Positions 1 to 9,790 of a stretch of DNA of 21,094 nt are shown in pieces. This DNA comes from Fomitopsis serialis. Lineage: Eukaryota > Basidiomycota > Agaricomycetes > Polyporales > Fomitopsidaceae. The position numbers and the translations under genes are program-made. Positions within the stretch are counted from its first letter, which is position 1; each line of letters starts with the position of its first letter. Location: NCBI RefSeq assembly GCF_022376445.1, contig NW_025955551.1, forward strand, positions 1 through 21,094, in the 5' to 3' direction. The notes under the pieces were generated by a model that saw nothing but the letters and a program-made list of their open reading frames with translations, did no database searches and was not told the DNA's origin.

Positions 1-66
1 TTGCCAATTATAGGGGCTTTTTGACCAATCCTTAGGGTGAGGATGGGGTGAGGATGGGTGAGGAAG
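1..66. repeat. Left-end copy of a G-rich repeat also found at 15889 and 18132
   Basis: The segment beginning ATTATAGGGG at about position 8, followed by TTTTTGACCAAT and a tandem GGGGTGAGGAT motif, resembles two later segments. Those begin TATAGGG at 15891 and ATTATAGGGG at 18133 and carry a tandem GGGGTCAGGGC motif. All three precede palindrome clusters, so this may be the recurring left edge of the palindrome-bearing unit. The similarity is clear by eye for about 60 bases and then fades. Bases 67-136 hold nothing recognisable. Confidence 0.6.
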
Positions 67-136
67 GCATTTTCACATTCTGTACGATACATTTTATTGC
101 CCTCGAAGCATGAATCATCTATCTAAGTGTGCATTT

Positions 137-297
137 TACCCGTGTTCGCGCCATGGCGCGATCGCGGATAGCAGGCACTCTTACCCGCGTTCGCGTCATG
201 GCGCGAACGCGGGTAACGTGCAGTCTACATGTAAGTCTGCGACTGCCCTCTGTCAGTCGCACTTACCCGCGTTCGCGCCATGGCGCGAATGCGGATG
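137..297. repeat. Palindrome cluster P1 (3 copies)
   Basis: Three 34-bp inverted repeats lie at 137-170, 182-215 and 264-297. The second has arms TACCCGCGTTCGCG and CGCGAACGCGGGTA around a four-base centre. The first and third carry arm mismatches (GTTC opposite GATC, and GTTC opposite GAAT). No T-run follows them, and the spacers are short and unlike CRISPR spacers. Confidence 0.9.
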
Positions 298-299
298 AG

Positions 300-842
300 T
301 TCACGTAGCATTGCCTTGTTTGGCAAGTCCAAGCGCCCGATCGCCCGCCCAATCTCAGAGGCACCGACTCCTTCTGTGCACAGAGGCCATGCGTCCGTGC
401 TGTACGTCGACGACGTACATCATCCGTCACGCCTTTTGCATGTGGCATCCATATGGTATTCAAGTTGTGCGTCGGCGACGTGCAGCGACGGAGTGGGCGA
501 GATCATCTCAGCCACCCGCTCAGCCACCGACGGGCGCTCACGCGATCGTCCTCTCTCACCGCCATCTCCTTCCCTCCTAGCTTTTCCCTACCTCTCTACC
601 TTGTCCAACCAGGCCCCCGCAACGCGCCGTCAAGCACGCCGCACGCTCGGCTCGTCAAAGCAAAGTCCCACGTGAGGAAATGCCCACGGAAGGCCGCGTC
701 ATCATCGGACGTGGCCCAGCTAGCAAGAGCCGCAGCGCGTTCCGCGTCCAACGACGTAGCACGAAGGGTGGGGGATGGATAGTAAGGGTGGAAGTAGTGG
801 GATACAGATGAGAGGAGCGGGCTACAAGGTAAGTAGCCCGCT
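300..842 (+). repeat. Head module H1
   Basis: This is the first of about nine related head modules. Shared landmarks in order: GGCAAGTCCAAGCGCC (about 321); a perfect 9-bp-arm hairpin at 401-419 (TGTACGTCG, one base, CGACGTACA); a GTCGGCGACGTGCAGCGACGG box (about 470); the CAGCCACCGACGGGCGCT box at 521; a pyrimidine tract; an AGCAAGAGCCG box (about 718); a purine-rich tract (760-815); and a 10-bp stem at 816-825/833-842 whose loop is AAGGTAA. The last hairpin overlaps a perfect 5' splice-site consensus. No conserved open frame runs through the copies, so I treat it as a non-coding, possibly transcribed, repeat. Confidence 0.75.
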
Positions 843-2070
843 TTGTGACCCTCCCCGCCGTTCTCGCCCACTCGCTTGCTCATCCGGACGCCCGCCTGTC
901 CATCCCGCCCCCAATCCCGCCCTCATCCCGCCCCCAATCCCGCCCTCTACCGCCCTCGAATTCGCCTGGCAACATCTGCCGTCGACACACACACCACGGC
1001 CCTTCCTTCTCGACGGGCAGCCTGCCCAGCCGGTGTGAGTCTCTGACTCACACCCCAGCCCTTTCCGCCGTTTGACCAGCACCGCTACACACCTCCATGT
1101 CCGGCGGCTGTGTCTCGTCGACTCCACTCCCCCTCCGCCCCGCCCGTTCATTCCCCGCCAGCATTCTCGCCCACCGCCGAAGCCCTCCAGCCAAATCGCA
1201 TGCCCAGCTGGGCCCTGTGAATTTGACGAGTCCTCCGGGTCCCTCGCCCTCCTTCTCGCTGCCTTGCCCCCTCCCGACCCTCACCGGTGCCCCACGCGCA
1301 GGGACGTGTCGATTTGCGCACCCGCCACGCACCGACATCGCGAGCTGACATCATCTGCTGGACTACCGCCCGCCGACTCGCCATGCCCGTCGACTCTAAG
1401 CACACCCTGCCCCACCATCTCCCGCACTCGAAACAGTGGAGCAGTGTGCACCGTCAGCACACACGCCCAGCCCGTTTCCCTTCGCGACCACCTTGCCATC
1501 CCCCGAGTTCACTCTCGTTCCCCCGGCAGCCCTTTCGCTCTGCCTCTACCACCTACCCGTCCGTCTCTTGCTCGTCTCGACCTCCCCCCACGTTGGAGTG
1601 GGCATCGGCGCTGTTCGCCACGCGCCGACCTCAATCCACCAGGCTACGTTGGACCCGCGTACGCGCTCGACGCACCCCGTCCGACTCTTTGTAACTCACC
1701 CGTCCAGTGCACGCTATCGCGGCCCCCCTCCATCGGTGACCAGCCCCGCCCATTCACGTCCCTACTCGGCGGCTGTGCGCCGACTTCGCACAGCCGTCGG
1801 CAGGCCTTCTTGTGGCTCACCACCGCTGTCCTGAGCGAGCCCTCTCGCATGCTCAGCCAGGCCCTGTGAGTCGGAGGATCCCGCGCGACTCTCGTTCTCC
1901 CTCGACCAGCTGCCCCATCCCTTCCCGATCGTCAAGGCTGGCCGATGTATGCGCGGGTGTCCCATTCACACACCCGCCACGCCCCAACTTGCTAGCCGGA
2001 GCTACCCTCCGCGAGATGCACCTGCCTACCTCCTCGCCATTCTTGTCAATTCCACCCCCAGCCGTCATCC
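843..2070 (+). repeat. Pyrimidine-rich hairpin array A1
   Basis: This C/T-rich stretch has no convincing gene. It contains short hairpins: GGTGTGAGTC/GACTCACACC at 1032-1054 (perfect 10-bp stem, 3-nt loop), GTGTGC/GCACAC at 1444-1462, and CGGCTGTGCG/CGCACAGCCG at 1770-1796 (perfect 10-bp stem, 7-nt loop). Phrases such as CTCGCC, CCATCTCCCGCACTCGAAACAG and CGCGCAGGG recur in later arrays. Open frames here (for example 1072-1869) are rich in Pro, Ser, Arg and His and match no family I know. Confidence 0.7.
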
Positions 2071-2316
2071 TACCCGCAATCGCGTCATGGCGCGATTGCG
2101 GGTAAGCACACTGTCCTGGGATGAAGTCTCTTCTGGTGTCCCTACCCGCGTTCGCGCCGCAGCGCGAACGCGGGTAGGGGCACTGTCTCGAGAGCTACTT
2201 TCGCTCATTATTACCCGCGTTCGCGCGTCAGCGCGAACGCGGGTAGGTGCACTGTCTCGAGAGCTACTTTCGCTCGTTATTATTACCCGCCTTCGCGCTG
2301 TGGCGCGAAGGCGGGT
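2071..2316. repeat. Palindrome cluster P2 (4 copies, three with different arm sequences)
   Basis: Palindromes lie at 2071-2104 (arm core AATC paired with GATT), 2143-2176 and 2212-2245 (GTTC with GAAC) and 2283-2316 (CTTC with GAAG). Starts are 69-72 bp apart. The spacer CACTGTCTCGAGAGCTACTT is nearly identical after the second and third copies, so the repeating unit is palindrome plus spacer. Confidence 0.92.
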
Positions 2317-2480
2317 AGGTGCAGGTTATGAGTCTACGTACTGTGTTCCCGTAGCGGACGGTTTGTAATTAATTCACTAGTATTATACAATCCAAAATGT
2401 ACATGGATCTAGCAACATAGCGTGCGGGGTGCAGTCCGCAGGCTGCCCCGCCCAAAATGAACCTCTGGGACAGGACTCGG
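2317..2480 (+). other. AT-rich linker ahead of head H2
   Basis: A comparatively AT-rich stretch including TAATTAATTCACTAGTATTATAC near 2368. Its phrases GAGTCTACGTACTGT and GTAGC.GACGGT recur after clusters P3, P5 and P8 (about 4518, 7730 and 11690). Its position directly before a head module would suit a promoter, but no element is conserved tightly enough for me to call one. Confidence 0.4.
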
Positions 2481-2776
2481 TGGCCCCGCTTGGCGCTCAC
2501 ATGATCTGTCGCTCCCGCCACCATCTCCTATGTACCTCTTGCCTCCTCTCCCCCTCTCTTTCGTGTCCAGCAAGCCGGCCGTGCTCTGATTTGAGCCTGC
2601 ACACCACGCCCCGCGCGAGGCAATGCCCGCGGAAGGCCACGTCATCGCGACGTGGCGCGGCCAGCAAGAGCCGCCGCGCGTCCTACGTCCAACGACGAGG
2701 CGCGATGATGCATGGAAGAACGAGGGAGGAAGTGGGAGATAGAGTAGAGGCAAGGGCGACAGGTAAGTAGCCGACA
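2409..2776 (+). repeat. Head module H2 (diverged)
   Basis: It shares with other heads the GGCGCTCAC box (about 2493), a CTCCCGCCACCATCTCC tract, GCCCGCGGAAGGCC (about 2625), GGCCAGCAAGAGCCG (about 2659), TCCTACGTCCAACGACGAGG, and a purine-rich tract at 2700-2755. The terminal hairpin is decayed (GGCGAC against GTAGCC), yet GTAAGT at 2763-2768 is intact. The upstream third is replaced by a different sequence (GTGCGGGGTGCAGTCC) that is shared with H8. Confidence 0.7.
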
Positions 2777-4395
2777 TTTGTGACCCTCCCCACTGTTTTC
2801 GTCCAGCTGCTTGCCATTCCGGATGCCTGTCCCTTCCGTCCCTCCCGCTCCCCACCCTGCCGGCTACTGCCCTCGAAACTGCCCGGCAACGTGTGCCGTC
2901 GACGCACATACCACACCTCTGCCCGCTCGCCACACGCCAGCATTCTCGCCCGCCACCGCCGCCCTCCAGCCAACTCGCATGCCCGGCTGGGCCCTGCGAA
3001 TCAATCAGCGAGTCCCCCGGGCCCCTCGCCCTCCTTCTAGCGCGTGCCCTGCCCCTCCCGACCCGCGCGCAGGGATATGTCAGTTTTCGCACTCGCCCTC
3101 TGCCACACTTCTGCCCTCCAGCTCGCCAAGCCCGTCGTCCCACCCATCGATCCTACACCCGCCCTGCCATCTCCCGCATTTGGGCCACTCCCACCGGCCC
3201 TTTCGCTCTGCCTCCACCGCATACCCACCGCTCTCTCGCCGCTCTCGACCTCCCCGCATGCATGTAGAGTACGCGTCGGCGCTCTTCGCCACGCGCCAAC
3301 CTTGCCGACCAGGTTACGTTGGATGCGCCTACGCGCTCGCCGAGTCTCTGGAACAGCGCGGTGAGTGTGCGTTTTCAACGCACGTGCTCCGTCCGTCTCT
3401 TTGCAACCCACCCGTCCGTCTACCCTTCTCACCACCCATTCCTACTCGGCGGCTGTGCGCCGACAATGAGTCGGTGAGTGTCACAGGCCCTCGCACTTCC
3501 TTCACTCGTGCTCCGCCTCCTTCCGACCCTCAGGGCTTCACCCATACATAGGGGTGCCGCATTAGCAGACCCCCAACATTGCCCGGCGACATCTGTTGGA
3601 CCCGCTCGCCCGCTCGCCAAGCCCAGCTCCGCCATCTCCCGCGCTCCAAACAGCGCGGTGGTGTGCTCCGTCGACGTGCACGCCCCCGCCTTCCCCTTAG
3701 AATCCTACCCGCCCTTTTCCCGCAAGCGCCAGCCCGTGCGGGAGGTGTGTGCCAGCGGTGCACACCTCTCCCTTCCCTCGACCGACGAGCCCCATCGAGG
3801 TGCTTCCACCGGATCGCGTGCACAGCCGGACGGTGAGTCATTTACTTGTACCTGCTCTCTCCCTCTTCTCACTGCTACCCGCTGTCTTGGACAGCCCGTG
3901 TGTATGGGTGAGCTATCGGCGCACCTTGTCGCTCGCTGCCTTCCCTGCCTCCACCGCCCTCACATGCCTGCCGCTCCAAATGCTTGTCGAACGGAGGGAC
4001 CGGCTGCTTCATCCACGCGCCCAGCCACGCGTCCTCGCCCACATATCATGGCCACGTCCCCCGCTGGTCGAGCCGTCCACTAGTTGACCTGCCCGTCTTG
4101 AACATGCAGACTGTGTTTGCGCCGATGATGCGCCCCGCTGCTCGCTACCATCTCCGCCTAGCCCAGCAAGCCCTGCGTGCATGTTGACTAGCCCGTCCGT
4201 CAACCAGTATGCTCTGCAAGCTGCGCTTCACAAGTAGAACGGCTGGATGCGTTATTCGTGCACCCAGTCACCTCGCGAGCCACTCTACTAATCCACCCTC
4301 AGCCCGCCCCCCGTTTTGCACATAGACTCGCCCTCACACTGCCATGTCTCCGTCCCGCCGACGTGGTCACGATTCGCGTGTTGAACACTGGATTC
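2777..4395 (+). repeat. Pyrimidine-rich hairpin array A2
   Basis: A C/T-rich array with hairpins at 2892-2908 (TGTGC/GCACA, loop CGTCGAC), 3367-3383 (GTGCGTT/AACGCAC, 3-nt loop) and 3742-3768 (GAGGTGTG/CACACCTC). The phrase CTCGCCAAGCCC at 3121 and 3609 links monomers of this array with those of A6b and A7. I see no gene: the longest frames (2811-3551 on plus, 2409-3143 on minus) overlap the head or array and have strongly biased low-complexity composition. Confidence 0.7.
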
Positions 4396-4495
4396 TACCC
4401 GCAATTGCGCCATGGCGCAATTGCGGGCACCGTCATTCAATGTACTTTCTTTCGGTGTTTCTACCCATGTTCGCGCTGTGGCGCGATTGCCGGTA
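4396..4495. repeat. Palindrome cluster P3 (2 copies)
   Basis: The copy at 4396-4429 has arm core AATT on both sides and is symmetric except at the outermost base. The copy at 4462-4495 is mismatched (GTTC opposite GATT, and CATG replacing CGCG in the outer arm). The spacing is 66 bp. Confidence 0.9.
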
Positions 4496-5109
4496 GGTGC
4501 ACTGTATGGAGCACTCTGAGTCTACGTGTCGTATTGGTTAGTAAATAGAAAAATCAAACTGATTATGATTGATGACTCTGTTAGTACTGTGCGAAATGAT
4601 ACGAATACGGATGTATTGCTGCGTTGGACAAGTACGAGCGTCCGCCGATCGCCCGCCTGATCATAGAGTCGCCTTCTCGCCCACTGAGGGTTCCCGCCCC
4701 TGCTACACGTCGACGAAGCACACTCGCCACGTCCCGACATGTGCGCAGCGTTGTGCATCCGTAACGTGCAGCGGGGCAGGCGAGATCGCATGAGCCACCC
4801 ACTCAGCCACCGACGGGCGCTCACGCGATCTCTGACCACGACCAACATCTCCCGCTCCTCCTGCCTCCTGCCTCCCACTCTCGTTTCCTACAAGCTCGCC
4901 GCGCTCTGATTACAAGCCTCAACGCCATGCGCCACGTCAAGAAACGCTCCATGCGCCGGCTTCGCGCGCGGGAACACCACCTAACGGACATGGGCTGGCC
5001 AGCGAGAGCCTAGTCGACTCCTACGTCCGAAGACGTAGCGCAGTGGCATGGTGGATCGATGGAGGAGCGGGAGGAATAGCAGAGGAACGGGCGACAAGGT
5101 AAGTAGCCC
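4496..5109 (+). repeat. AT-rich linker and head module H3
   Basis: Bases 4496-4615 are an AT-rich linker that contains GTACTGTGCGAAATGATA, resembling GTACAGTGCGAAATGGATA at 11736. The head then shows GGACAAGTACGAGCGTCC (about 4626), the GTGCATCCGTAACGTGCAGCG box (about 4756), CAGCCACCGACGGGCGCT at 4804, the hairpin CTACGTC/GACGTAG (about 5020-5037), a purine tract, and a terminal stem at 5087-5109 with one mismatch and GTAAGT at 5099-5104 in its loop. Confidence 0.72.
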
Positions 5110-6057
5110 GTCATTTCGATCCGCCCGGCCGTCCCCAGCCAGCTTCCGCCCGCCCGGCCGTCAATCCTCAGCCCTAGCACCTCATCCGCCGTCTACTACC
5201 CTCGGACCCGCTCGGTACTGTGCGCCGTTGGCGTATGCACCCCCATCCATTCCTTTCCGCGCCCATGCGCCCCTCCGTTGCGAAGGCCAGCCCGCCCAGC
5301 AGGCCAGTTGACGACTGGGACCGGCCACTCGCCCTCCCTCTACCCCCTGCGTGGTGGTCTCCCTCCCCTCTCGACTGTACCATGCCCCCCTCACCCACTA
5401 CATCGGACATGCCTACGCGCCGCTAAGCCCGCCTGGCAAGCCCACCCCCATTGTGAACAATACGGCGGGTCGGCGCACATGCCCGGTCCGTCCTTGATTG
5501 ACCCACCAAACCGTCGTTCCGTGCCCGCTACCCCACCCAGCTCGTCTACGGTGTCCCCTTCCTCGTTTGACCCGCCACCATCCGTCGCTACTCAGCGGCT
5601 GTGCGCCGACGATGCCCAGCCGTTGTCGGGTGTTGTTCTGTCCCCACCACTGCCGTCCTGAGCCAGCAGACTTGCGTGTCCAGCCTGGCCTTGCGAGCAG
5701 GCGAGGCGAGCCTTCCACACCCCTCGCCCACCCTCTGCTGCCCACCGCACTCCTTCGCGACCCTGACAGGTGCCCCACACGCAGGCGTTGTGCCATTCAT
5801 ACACTCGTCACGCGCCCGCTGCCAGACCAACCGCCCCGCTCCCCATGCTTCCCGACTTGCCGGTCCATCCCGCCCTCACGCCGCAATCTTCTGCACACCG
5901 AATCATAGCGGGGCGGCATGCGCCGTGAACGTACGCAACGCCTGCCATCCTTCTTGATGGCTACCCCACCCTTCTTCCGCAAATGCCAACCCTTACCGCC
6001 CACGTACCGCTCATGTCTCGAACGAAAAGCCACCTACATGTATTGAACAGGGTATTT
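5110..6057 (+). repeat. Pyrimidine-rich hairpin array A3
   Basis: A C/T-rich stretch without a convincing gene. It includes the stem CGGCTG/CAGCCG at 5596-5622, which is the counterpart of the longer stem at 1770-1796. Its start (TCATTTCGATCCGCCCGGCCG) is nearly the same as the sequence after head H6 at 9144, so these two arrays share a recent origin at their left ends. Confidence 0.65.
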
Positions 6058-6235
6058 TACCCGCGATCGCGCCGTAGCGCGATCGCGGGTAGAGTACAGT
6101 GTTCTAGGAGATAAATAGGTATGTTTTTCTACCCGCGTTCGCGTCGTGACGCGAACGCGGGTAGATGACACACTCTTTCCAAAGTAATCTCATCTGTTTC
6201 TTACCCGCGCTCGCGCCGTGACGCGAGCGCGGGTA
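6058..6235. repeat. Palindrome cluster P4 (3 copies, 72-bp period)
   Basis: Palindromes lie at 6058-6091 (core GATC/GATC), 6130-6163 (GTTC/GAAC) and 6202-6235 (GCTC/GAGC), spaced exactly 72 bp. Each arm change is matched in the opposite arm. The phrase AACAGGGTATTTTACCCGCG that enters the cluster recurs before P6 and, slightly altered, before P8 and P9. Confidence 0.93.
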
Positions 6236-6535
6236 AGTTTGTTGGCCTACCTTGGTCATACCTGCGCGGTTTGGGCTCGTTGGGCCCATCCGCTGTCCTC
6301 GCTGTCCTCGTCGCTTATCCGTCCCCCCTCCTCACTTGCCGTCCGCATGCCCACACCAATGGCGCGTTCGTTGGCTGTGTTTGCACGCGGGCACGCTTTG
6401 CAGCTGTCTCCTGTCCTCGGCTTTCCCGCGCGTACTCCGTTCGCTGGCCGTGTCTGCGTGTCGGGCATTCGCCCAACGCGCTCGCGATCGGTGTGCACTG
6501 TACACGGCGCTGTGCCAGGGCTTGTAGGCCGGTGA
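6236..6535 (+). repeat. Linker block T, copy 1
   Basis: This block runs from TTTGTTGGCCTACCTTGGTC through GGGCTCGTTGGGCCCA, CGCTGTCCTCGTCG and TCGCCCAACGCGCTCGCGATCG. Two later copies follow P6 (8140) and P9 (13364). It ends in GGTGAGTATG at about 6531, a splice-donor-like motif not seen at that point in the other copies. Overlapping frames exist in all three copies but are not kept the same, so I do not call a protein. Confidence 0.7.
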
Positions 6536-7020
6536 GTATGTTTTCCGTTTGTCGACTGAGTTTGCTCGAAGGGCCAATACTGCCGACTCGGAGCGAACCA
6601 TTTGTCTACTCTCGCCCGCAAAGGGCACCCGCCCCTGCTGCACATCACCCAATACATCCCCCGCATGCACCGTTTATGCAGTGTTGTGCATCGGTGACGC
6701 CACCCGCTCAGCCACCGGCGGGCGCTAGTGCGATCTCTGCCTCTCACCGCCATCTCCCTCACCTCCTACCTCCTCCACACGTCTCTCTCCCATCCATTCG
6801 ACCCACGAACCTCGCTATCAAGCCCGCCACACGTCCGGAGCATGAAACCAAGGCCTTGGAGCCGCGGGAAGACCATGTCATCGCGACGTGGCTCGGCCAG
6901 TAAGGGCCGCCGCGCGTCCTACGTCCAATGACGAGGCGCGATCATTGATGCATGGAGGAACGAGGGAGGGAGTGGGAGACAGAGTAGAGGCACAGGCTAC
7001 AGGTGAGCAGCGTGCTATGT
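6536..7020 (+). repeat. Head module H4
   Basis: It contains GTTGTGCATCGGTGACG (about 6683), CAGCCACCGGCGGGCGCT at 6709, TCATCGCGACGTGGC (about 6878), GGCCAGTAAGGGCCG (about 6894), TCCTACGTCCAATGACGAGG, and a purine tract. The decayed terminal stem is at about 6994-7015, where the donor-like motif is GTGAGC rather than GTAAGT. It is closest to H2 over its final 130 bp. Confidence 0.7.
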
Positions 7021-7359
7021 CGCCCGTTCTGTCGTTCTCACCCATCGGCTTGCCCATCCGGATGCCCGCCTGTCCATCCCGCTTCACCTCACCCTCTACC
7101 GCCCTCTACCGCCCTCGAACTTCCCAGCAATTGTGTGCCGTCGACGCACGCACTACGTCCTACCCTTTCTATGCACGCACGCAACCTCCTTTCGTGACCG
7201 CCACTCTGCCTAGCCGTTATGAGACTGTAGCTCACACTCCAACCCCGTTCCCTCGTTTGACCGACGCCGCTACGCACCTCTATCCCATCCCATGATCCCT
7301 GCTTGCCTGTCAATAATTGCGGGACTAAGTTTCATGGTACGTCCTTTTATGTGTCTTTC
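7021..7359 (+). repeat. Short pyrimidine-rich array A4
   Basis: A short array with one clear hairpin at 7133-7151 (GTGC/GCAC around CGTCGAC). This is the same hairpin type seen at 2892 and in degraded form near 9892. The array is truncated compared with A1-A3; bases 7290-7359 are ordinary AT-richer spacer leading into P5. Confidence 0.6.
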
Positions 7360-7685
7360 TATCCGCGATCTCGCCATGGTGCCAATGCGGATACGTGCAT
7401 GTGCCGACACGTACTTCCGTGCGTTGTCGTCTACCCGCGTTCGCGCCGTGGCGCGAACGCGGATAAGTTGCACTGTTCTGGTACATGACTTCCGTGCGAT
7501 GTCATCTACCCGTGTTCGCCCTGTGGCGTGAATGCGTATAGGTTTACTGTTCCCGTATGTACTTCTGTGTGTTATCATCTACCCGTGTTCGCGCCACGGC
7601 GCGAACGCGGATAGTTGCGCTGTTCCAGTATGTATTGCCGGTGTTGTCATCTACCCGCATTCGCGCCACGGCGCGAATGCGGGTA
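7360..7685. repeat. Palindrome cluster P5 (5 copies, 72-75-bp period)
   Basis: Copies lie at 7360-7393 (decayed), 7432-7465, 7507-7540 (decayed), 7580-7613 and 7652-7685. The last has arm core ATTC matched by GAAT. Start-to-start distances are 72, 75, 73 and 72 bp. Outer arms vary between GGGTA and GGATA at the right end. Confidence 0.92.
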
Positions 7686-7959
7686 AGCGTACGTGCTCAG
7701 GGTACGCACTGTATGTATTGTATTGTAATCCTGTAGCAGACGGTCAGTAATTGAATGTTACACTTCAACAGACATGGCCGGGCCAGCAAGAACCCGGCTG
7801 CCTCCTACGTCCAAAGACGTAGTGTGATCGAGTGGGCGACTGACGGAGAAGTGAGGGAAAGTGCAGAGGAACGGGCTACCAGGTAAGTAGCCCGTCAATT
7901 CATTTTGAGTCATTGACTTGCACCCACCCTCTCGCCTGCTGGTTGAGAACAGGGTATTT
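7686..7959 (+). repeat. Truncated head module H5
   Basis: Only the 3' part of a head is present, joined to the AT-rich linker (GTAGCAGACGGTCAGTAATTGAATG). It keeps GGCCGGGCCAGCAAGA (about 7775), a perfect CTACGTC/GACGTAG hairpin (about 7806-7823), a purine tract, and a perfect 9-bp terminal stem at 7871-7879/7887-7895 with GTAAGT at 7883-7888. Almost no array follows: only about 65 bases separate it from P6. This deleted unit shows that the hairpin trio can persist without the upstream boxes. Confidence 0.75.
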
Positions 7960-8139
7960 TACCCGCGATCGCGCTATGGCGCGATCGCGGGTAGGGTACA
8001 CTATACTGACCGTGTCTCAGCACAGTGTTTTCTACCCGCGTTCGCGTCACGACGCGAACACGGGTAGGTTGACTGTTCCGAGCGGTGATTATTTGGTATG
8101 TGTTCTACCCGCGTTCGCGCCGTGACGCGAGCGCGGGTA
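7960..8139. repeat. Palindrome cluster P6 (3 copies, 73-bp period)
   Basis: Copies at 7960-7993 (GATC/GATC), 8033-8066 and 8106-8139 (GTTC opposite GAGC, one arm mismatch). The same order of arm types (GATC, then GTTC, then GTTC or GCTC) occurs in P4, P8 and P9, so whole clusters were duplicated as units. Confidence 0.92.
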
Positions 8140-8489
8140 CATTCGTTGGCTTACTTTGGTTGTACCTACGTGGGTTTGCGCTCGTTGCGCCCACCCGCAA
8201 CCCTCGCTGTCCTCGTCTCTCGCTCGTGCCTGCCCATCCCCCCTCCTCATTCATGTGTACTCCGTTCGCCGCTCGTGTTTGCATGCTGGGCAGTCGCCCA
8301 ACATGCTCGCGATCGACGTGCGCATCGAGACGGTCCGCTCGCGTCCGCACGCCTCCCGTCCCCGCCCGCGGTCCACCCTCATTGCTGTGCTGGCTGTTGC
8401 TGTGTCTGCCGTGCTTGCGCATGGTCGCACCTGATACCACCGGGGAAGGGTCCAGTCGTAATTGACCCTCAACTCCGTTACACGTCTGC
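8140..8489 (+). repeat. Linker block T, copy 2
   Basis: This is the same block as 6236-6535 and 13364-13759. Matching landmarks include TTGGTTGTACCTACGTGGGT, CGCTCGTTGCGCCCACCCGC, GGGCAGTCGCCCAAC and CGCATGGTCGCACCTGA. The last two-thirds (from about 8330) is shared with copy 3 but not copy 1. Confidence 0.75.
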
Positions 8490-8615
8490 GGACTGTATGC
8501 TTACCCGCAATTGCGCTACGACGTGGTTACGGGTAAACACACAGTCCATATTTGCACGGAATTCCCTCTGCAAATGGTCGGTACCCGCAACGGCATCACA
8601 GCACGATTGCGAGTG
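8490..8615. repeat. Palindrome cluster P7 (2 decayed copies, with extended outer arms)
   Basis: The copy at 8502-8535 is mismatched, but an outer inverted repeat GGACTGT (8490-8496)/ACAGTCC (8541-8547) flanks it. The corresponding site at 13760-13815 has different but still complementary outer arms. A second, badly decayed copy is at 8582-8615. Confidence 0.8.
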
Positions 8616-9144
8616 ACTCTACGCTGCGTCTGGCAAGTCGAAGCGCCTTCCGATTGCCCGAACCATCGCCAACTCACTGACTTGCCAGGACCATACCTCG
8701 CCTACAGAAGGCAGCTGCTCCTGCTGCACGTCGGTGAGACACCTGCGTCCCTCCACGAAACGTCTGTGCGGCGTTGTGTGTCGGCGACGTGCAGCGATGG
8801 TACAGGCGAGCCCGAACCACGGGAGCCACACGCCCAGCCACCGGTGGGCGCTCATGCGATCTCTCGCTCCTGCCACCATCTCCCGCCTCTCCCGCTTCCT
8901 CCCCTCCTTTCCTTTCATTCATGTCCAACAAGCCCGAAATGCCCGATTCTATGCCTGTACCCGGGGCACCACTTTAAGAAATGCCCCGCGCCGACGCGCC
9001 TGATTCGCTTGCGGGAAGGTCGCTTTGACGATGAACATGGCCCGGGTCGACTCCTATGTCCGAAGACGTAGCGCAGTGGCGTGATGGATCGACGGAGGAG
9101 CGGGAGGAACAGCAGAGCAACGGGCTACAAGGTAAGTAGCCCGT
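8616..9144 (+). repeat. Head module H6
   Basis: Landmarks: TGGCAAGTCGAAGCGCC (about 8631), a CTGCTGCACGTCGGTG box, GTTGTGTGTCGGCGACGTGC (about 8773), CAGCCACCGGTGGGCGCT at 8835, CGCTTGCGGGAAGGTCGCTT (about 9007, shared with H8), the CTATGTC/GACGTAG hairpin (about 9052), a purine tract, and a perfect 9-bp terminal stem at 9120-9128/9136-9144 with GTAAGT in the loop. Confidence 0.77.
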
Positions 9145-9480
9145 CATTTTGATCCGCCCAGCCGTTCCCAGCCAGCTTCCGCCCGCCCAGCCGTCGATCC
9201 TCAGCCCTAGCTCAACACCCGCCCTCTACTGCCCTCGGACCCGCCCGGTACTGTGCGCTGTTGACGTACGCGCTCCCACTCATCCCTTTTCGTGCACATG
9301 AACCCCTCCGTTGCGACCACCAGCCCGCCCAGCAGGCCGGCGAGAATTGACGACTCACACCGGCCACCTGCCCTCCCTCTACCCCGTGCCTGGCCTTCTC
9401 CCTCCATTCTCGACTGTACCCGCTCTCTCTGACCTGCCTCCAGGCTTGCCAATTCTGCCTGGCAAGCCCGCCCCCACTCC
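9145..9480 (+). repeat. Short pyrimidine-rich array A6a
   Basis: A short array between two heads. Its start is nearly identical to the start of A3 (5110). It breaks off where head H7 begins, so H7 looks inserted into, or recombined with, this array. No gene is supported. Confidence 0.6.
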
Positions 9481-9790
9481 GAGTCAGCCACCGACGGGCA
9501 CTCACGTGACCGTCCTCTCACCGCCAATCTCCTTCCCCTCCCAGCTCTTCCCAGCATCTCTGCCGCGTCCAACCAGGCCCCCGCAACCCGCCGTAAAGCA
9601 CGCCGCACGCCCGGCTCGTTAAAGCAAAGCCCCGCGTGAGGAAATGCCCGCGGAAGGCCTCGTCGTCGGACGTGGCCCGACCTGCAAGAGCCGGAGCGTG
9701 AGTCACGTCCAACGATGTAGCACGAAGGGTGAAGGAGAGGTGGGGGAGTGGGAGACAAACGAGAGGCACGGGCTACAAGCACGTAGCCCG
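9481..9790 (+). repeat. Head module H7 (splice-donor motif lost, stem kept)
   Basis: It begins at the CAGCCACCGACGGGCACT box (9484) and tracks H1 closely (CCAACCAGGCCCCCGCAAC, GAAATGCCCGCGGAAGGCC, TAGCACGAAGGGTG). The terminal hairpin CGGGCTAC/GTAGCCCG at 9769-9776/9783-9790 is perfect, but its loop reads AAGCAC, so the GTAAGT seen in most other copies is gone. The 5' third of the module is absent. Confidence 0.78.

Noticed and set aside
1072..1869. A 265-codon open frame on the plus strand
   Set aside because: Same low-complexity composition; it crosses hairpins without regard to frame and has no counterpart in sister arrays.
2409..3551. Long open frames on both strands (2409-3143 minus, 2811-3551 plus)
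   Set aside because: They span the head/array junction, overlap each other in antisense, and are not preserved in H1, H4 or H9.
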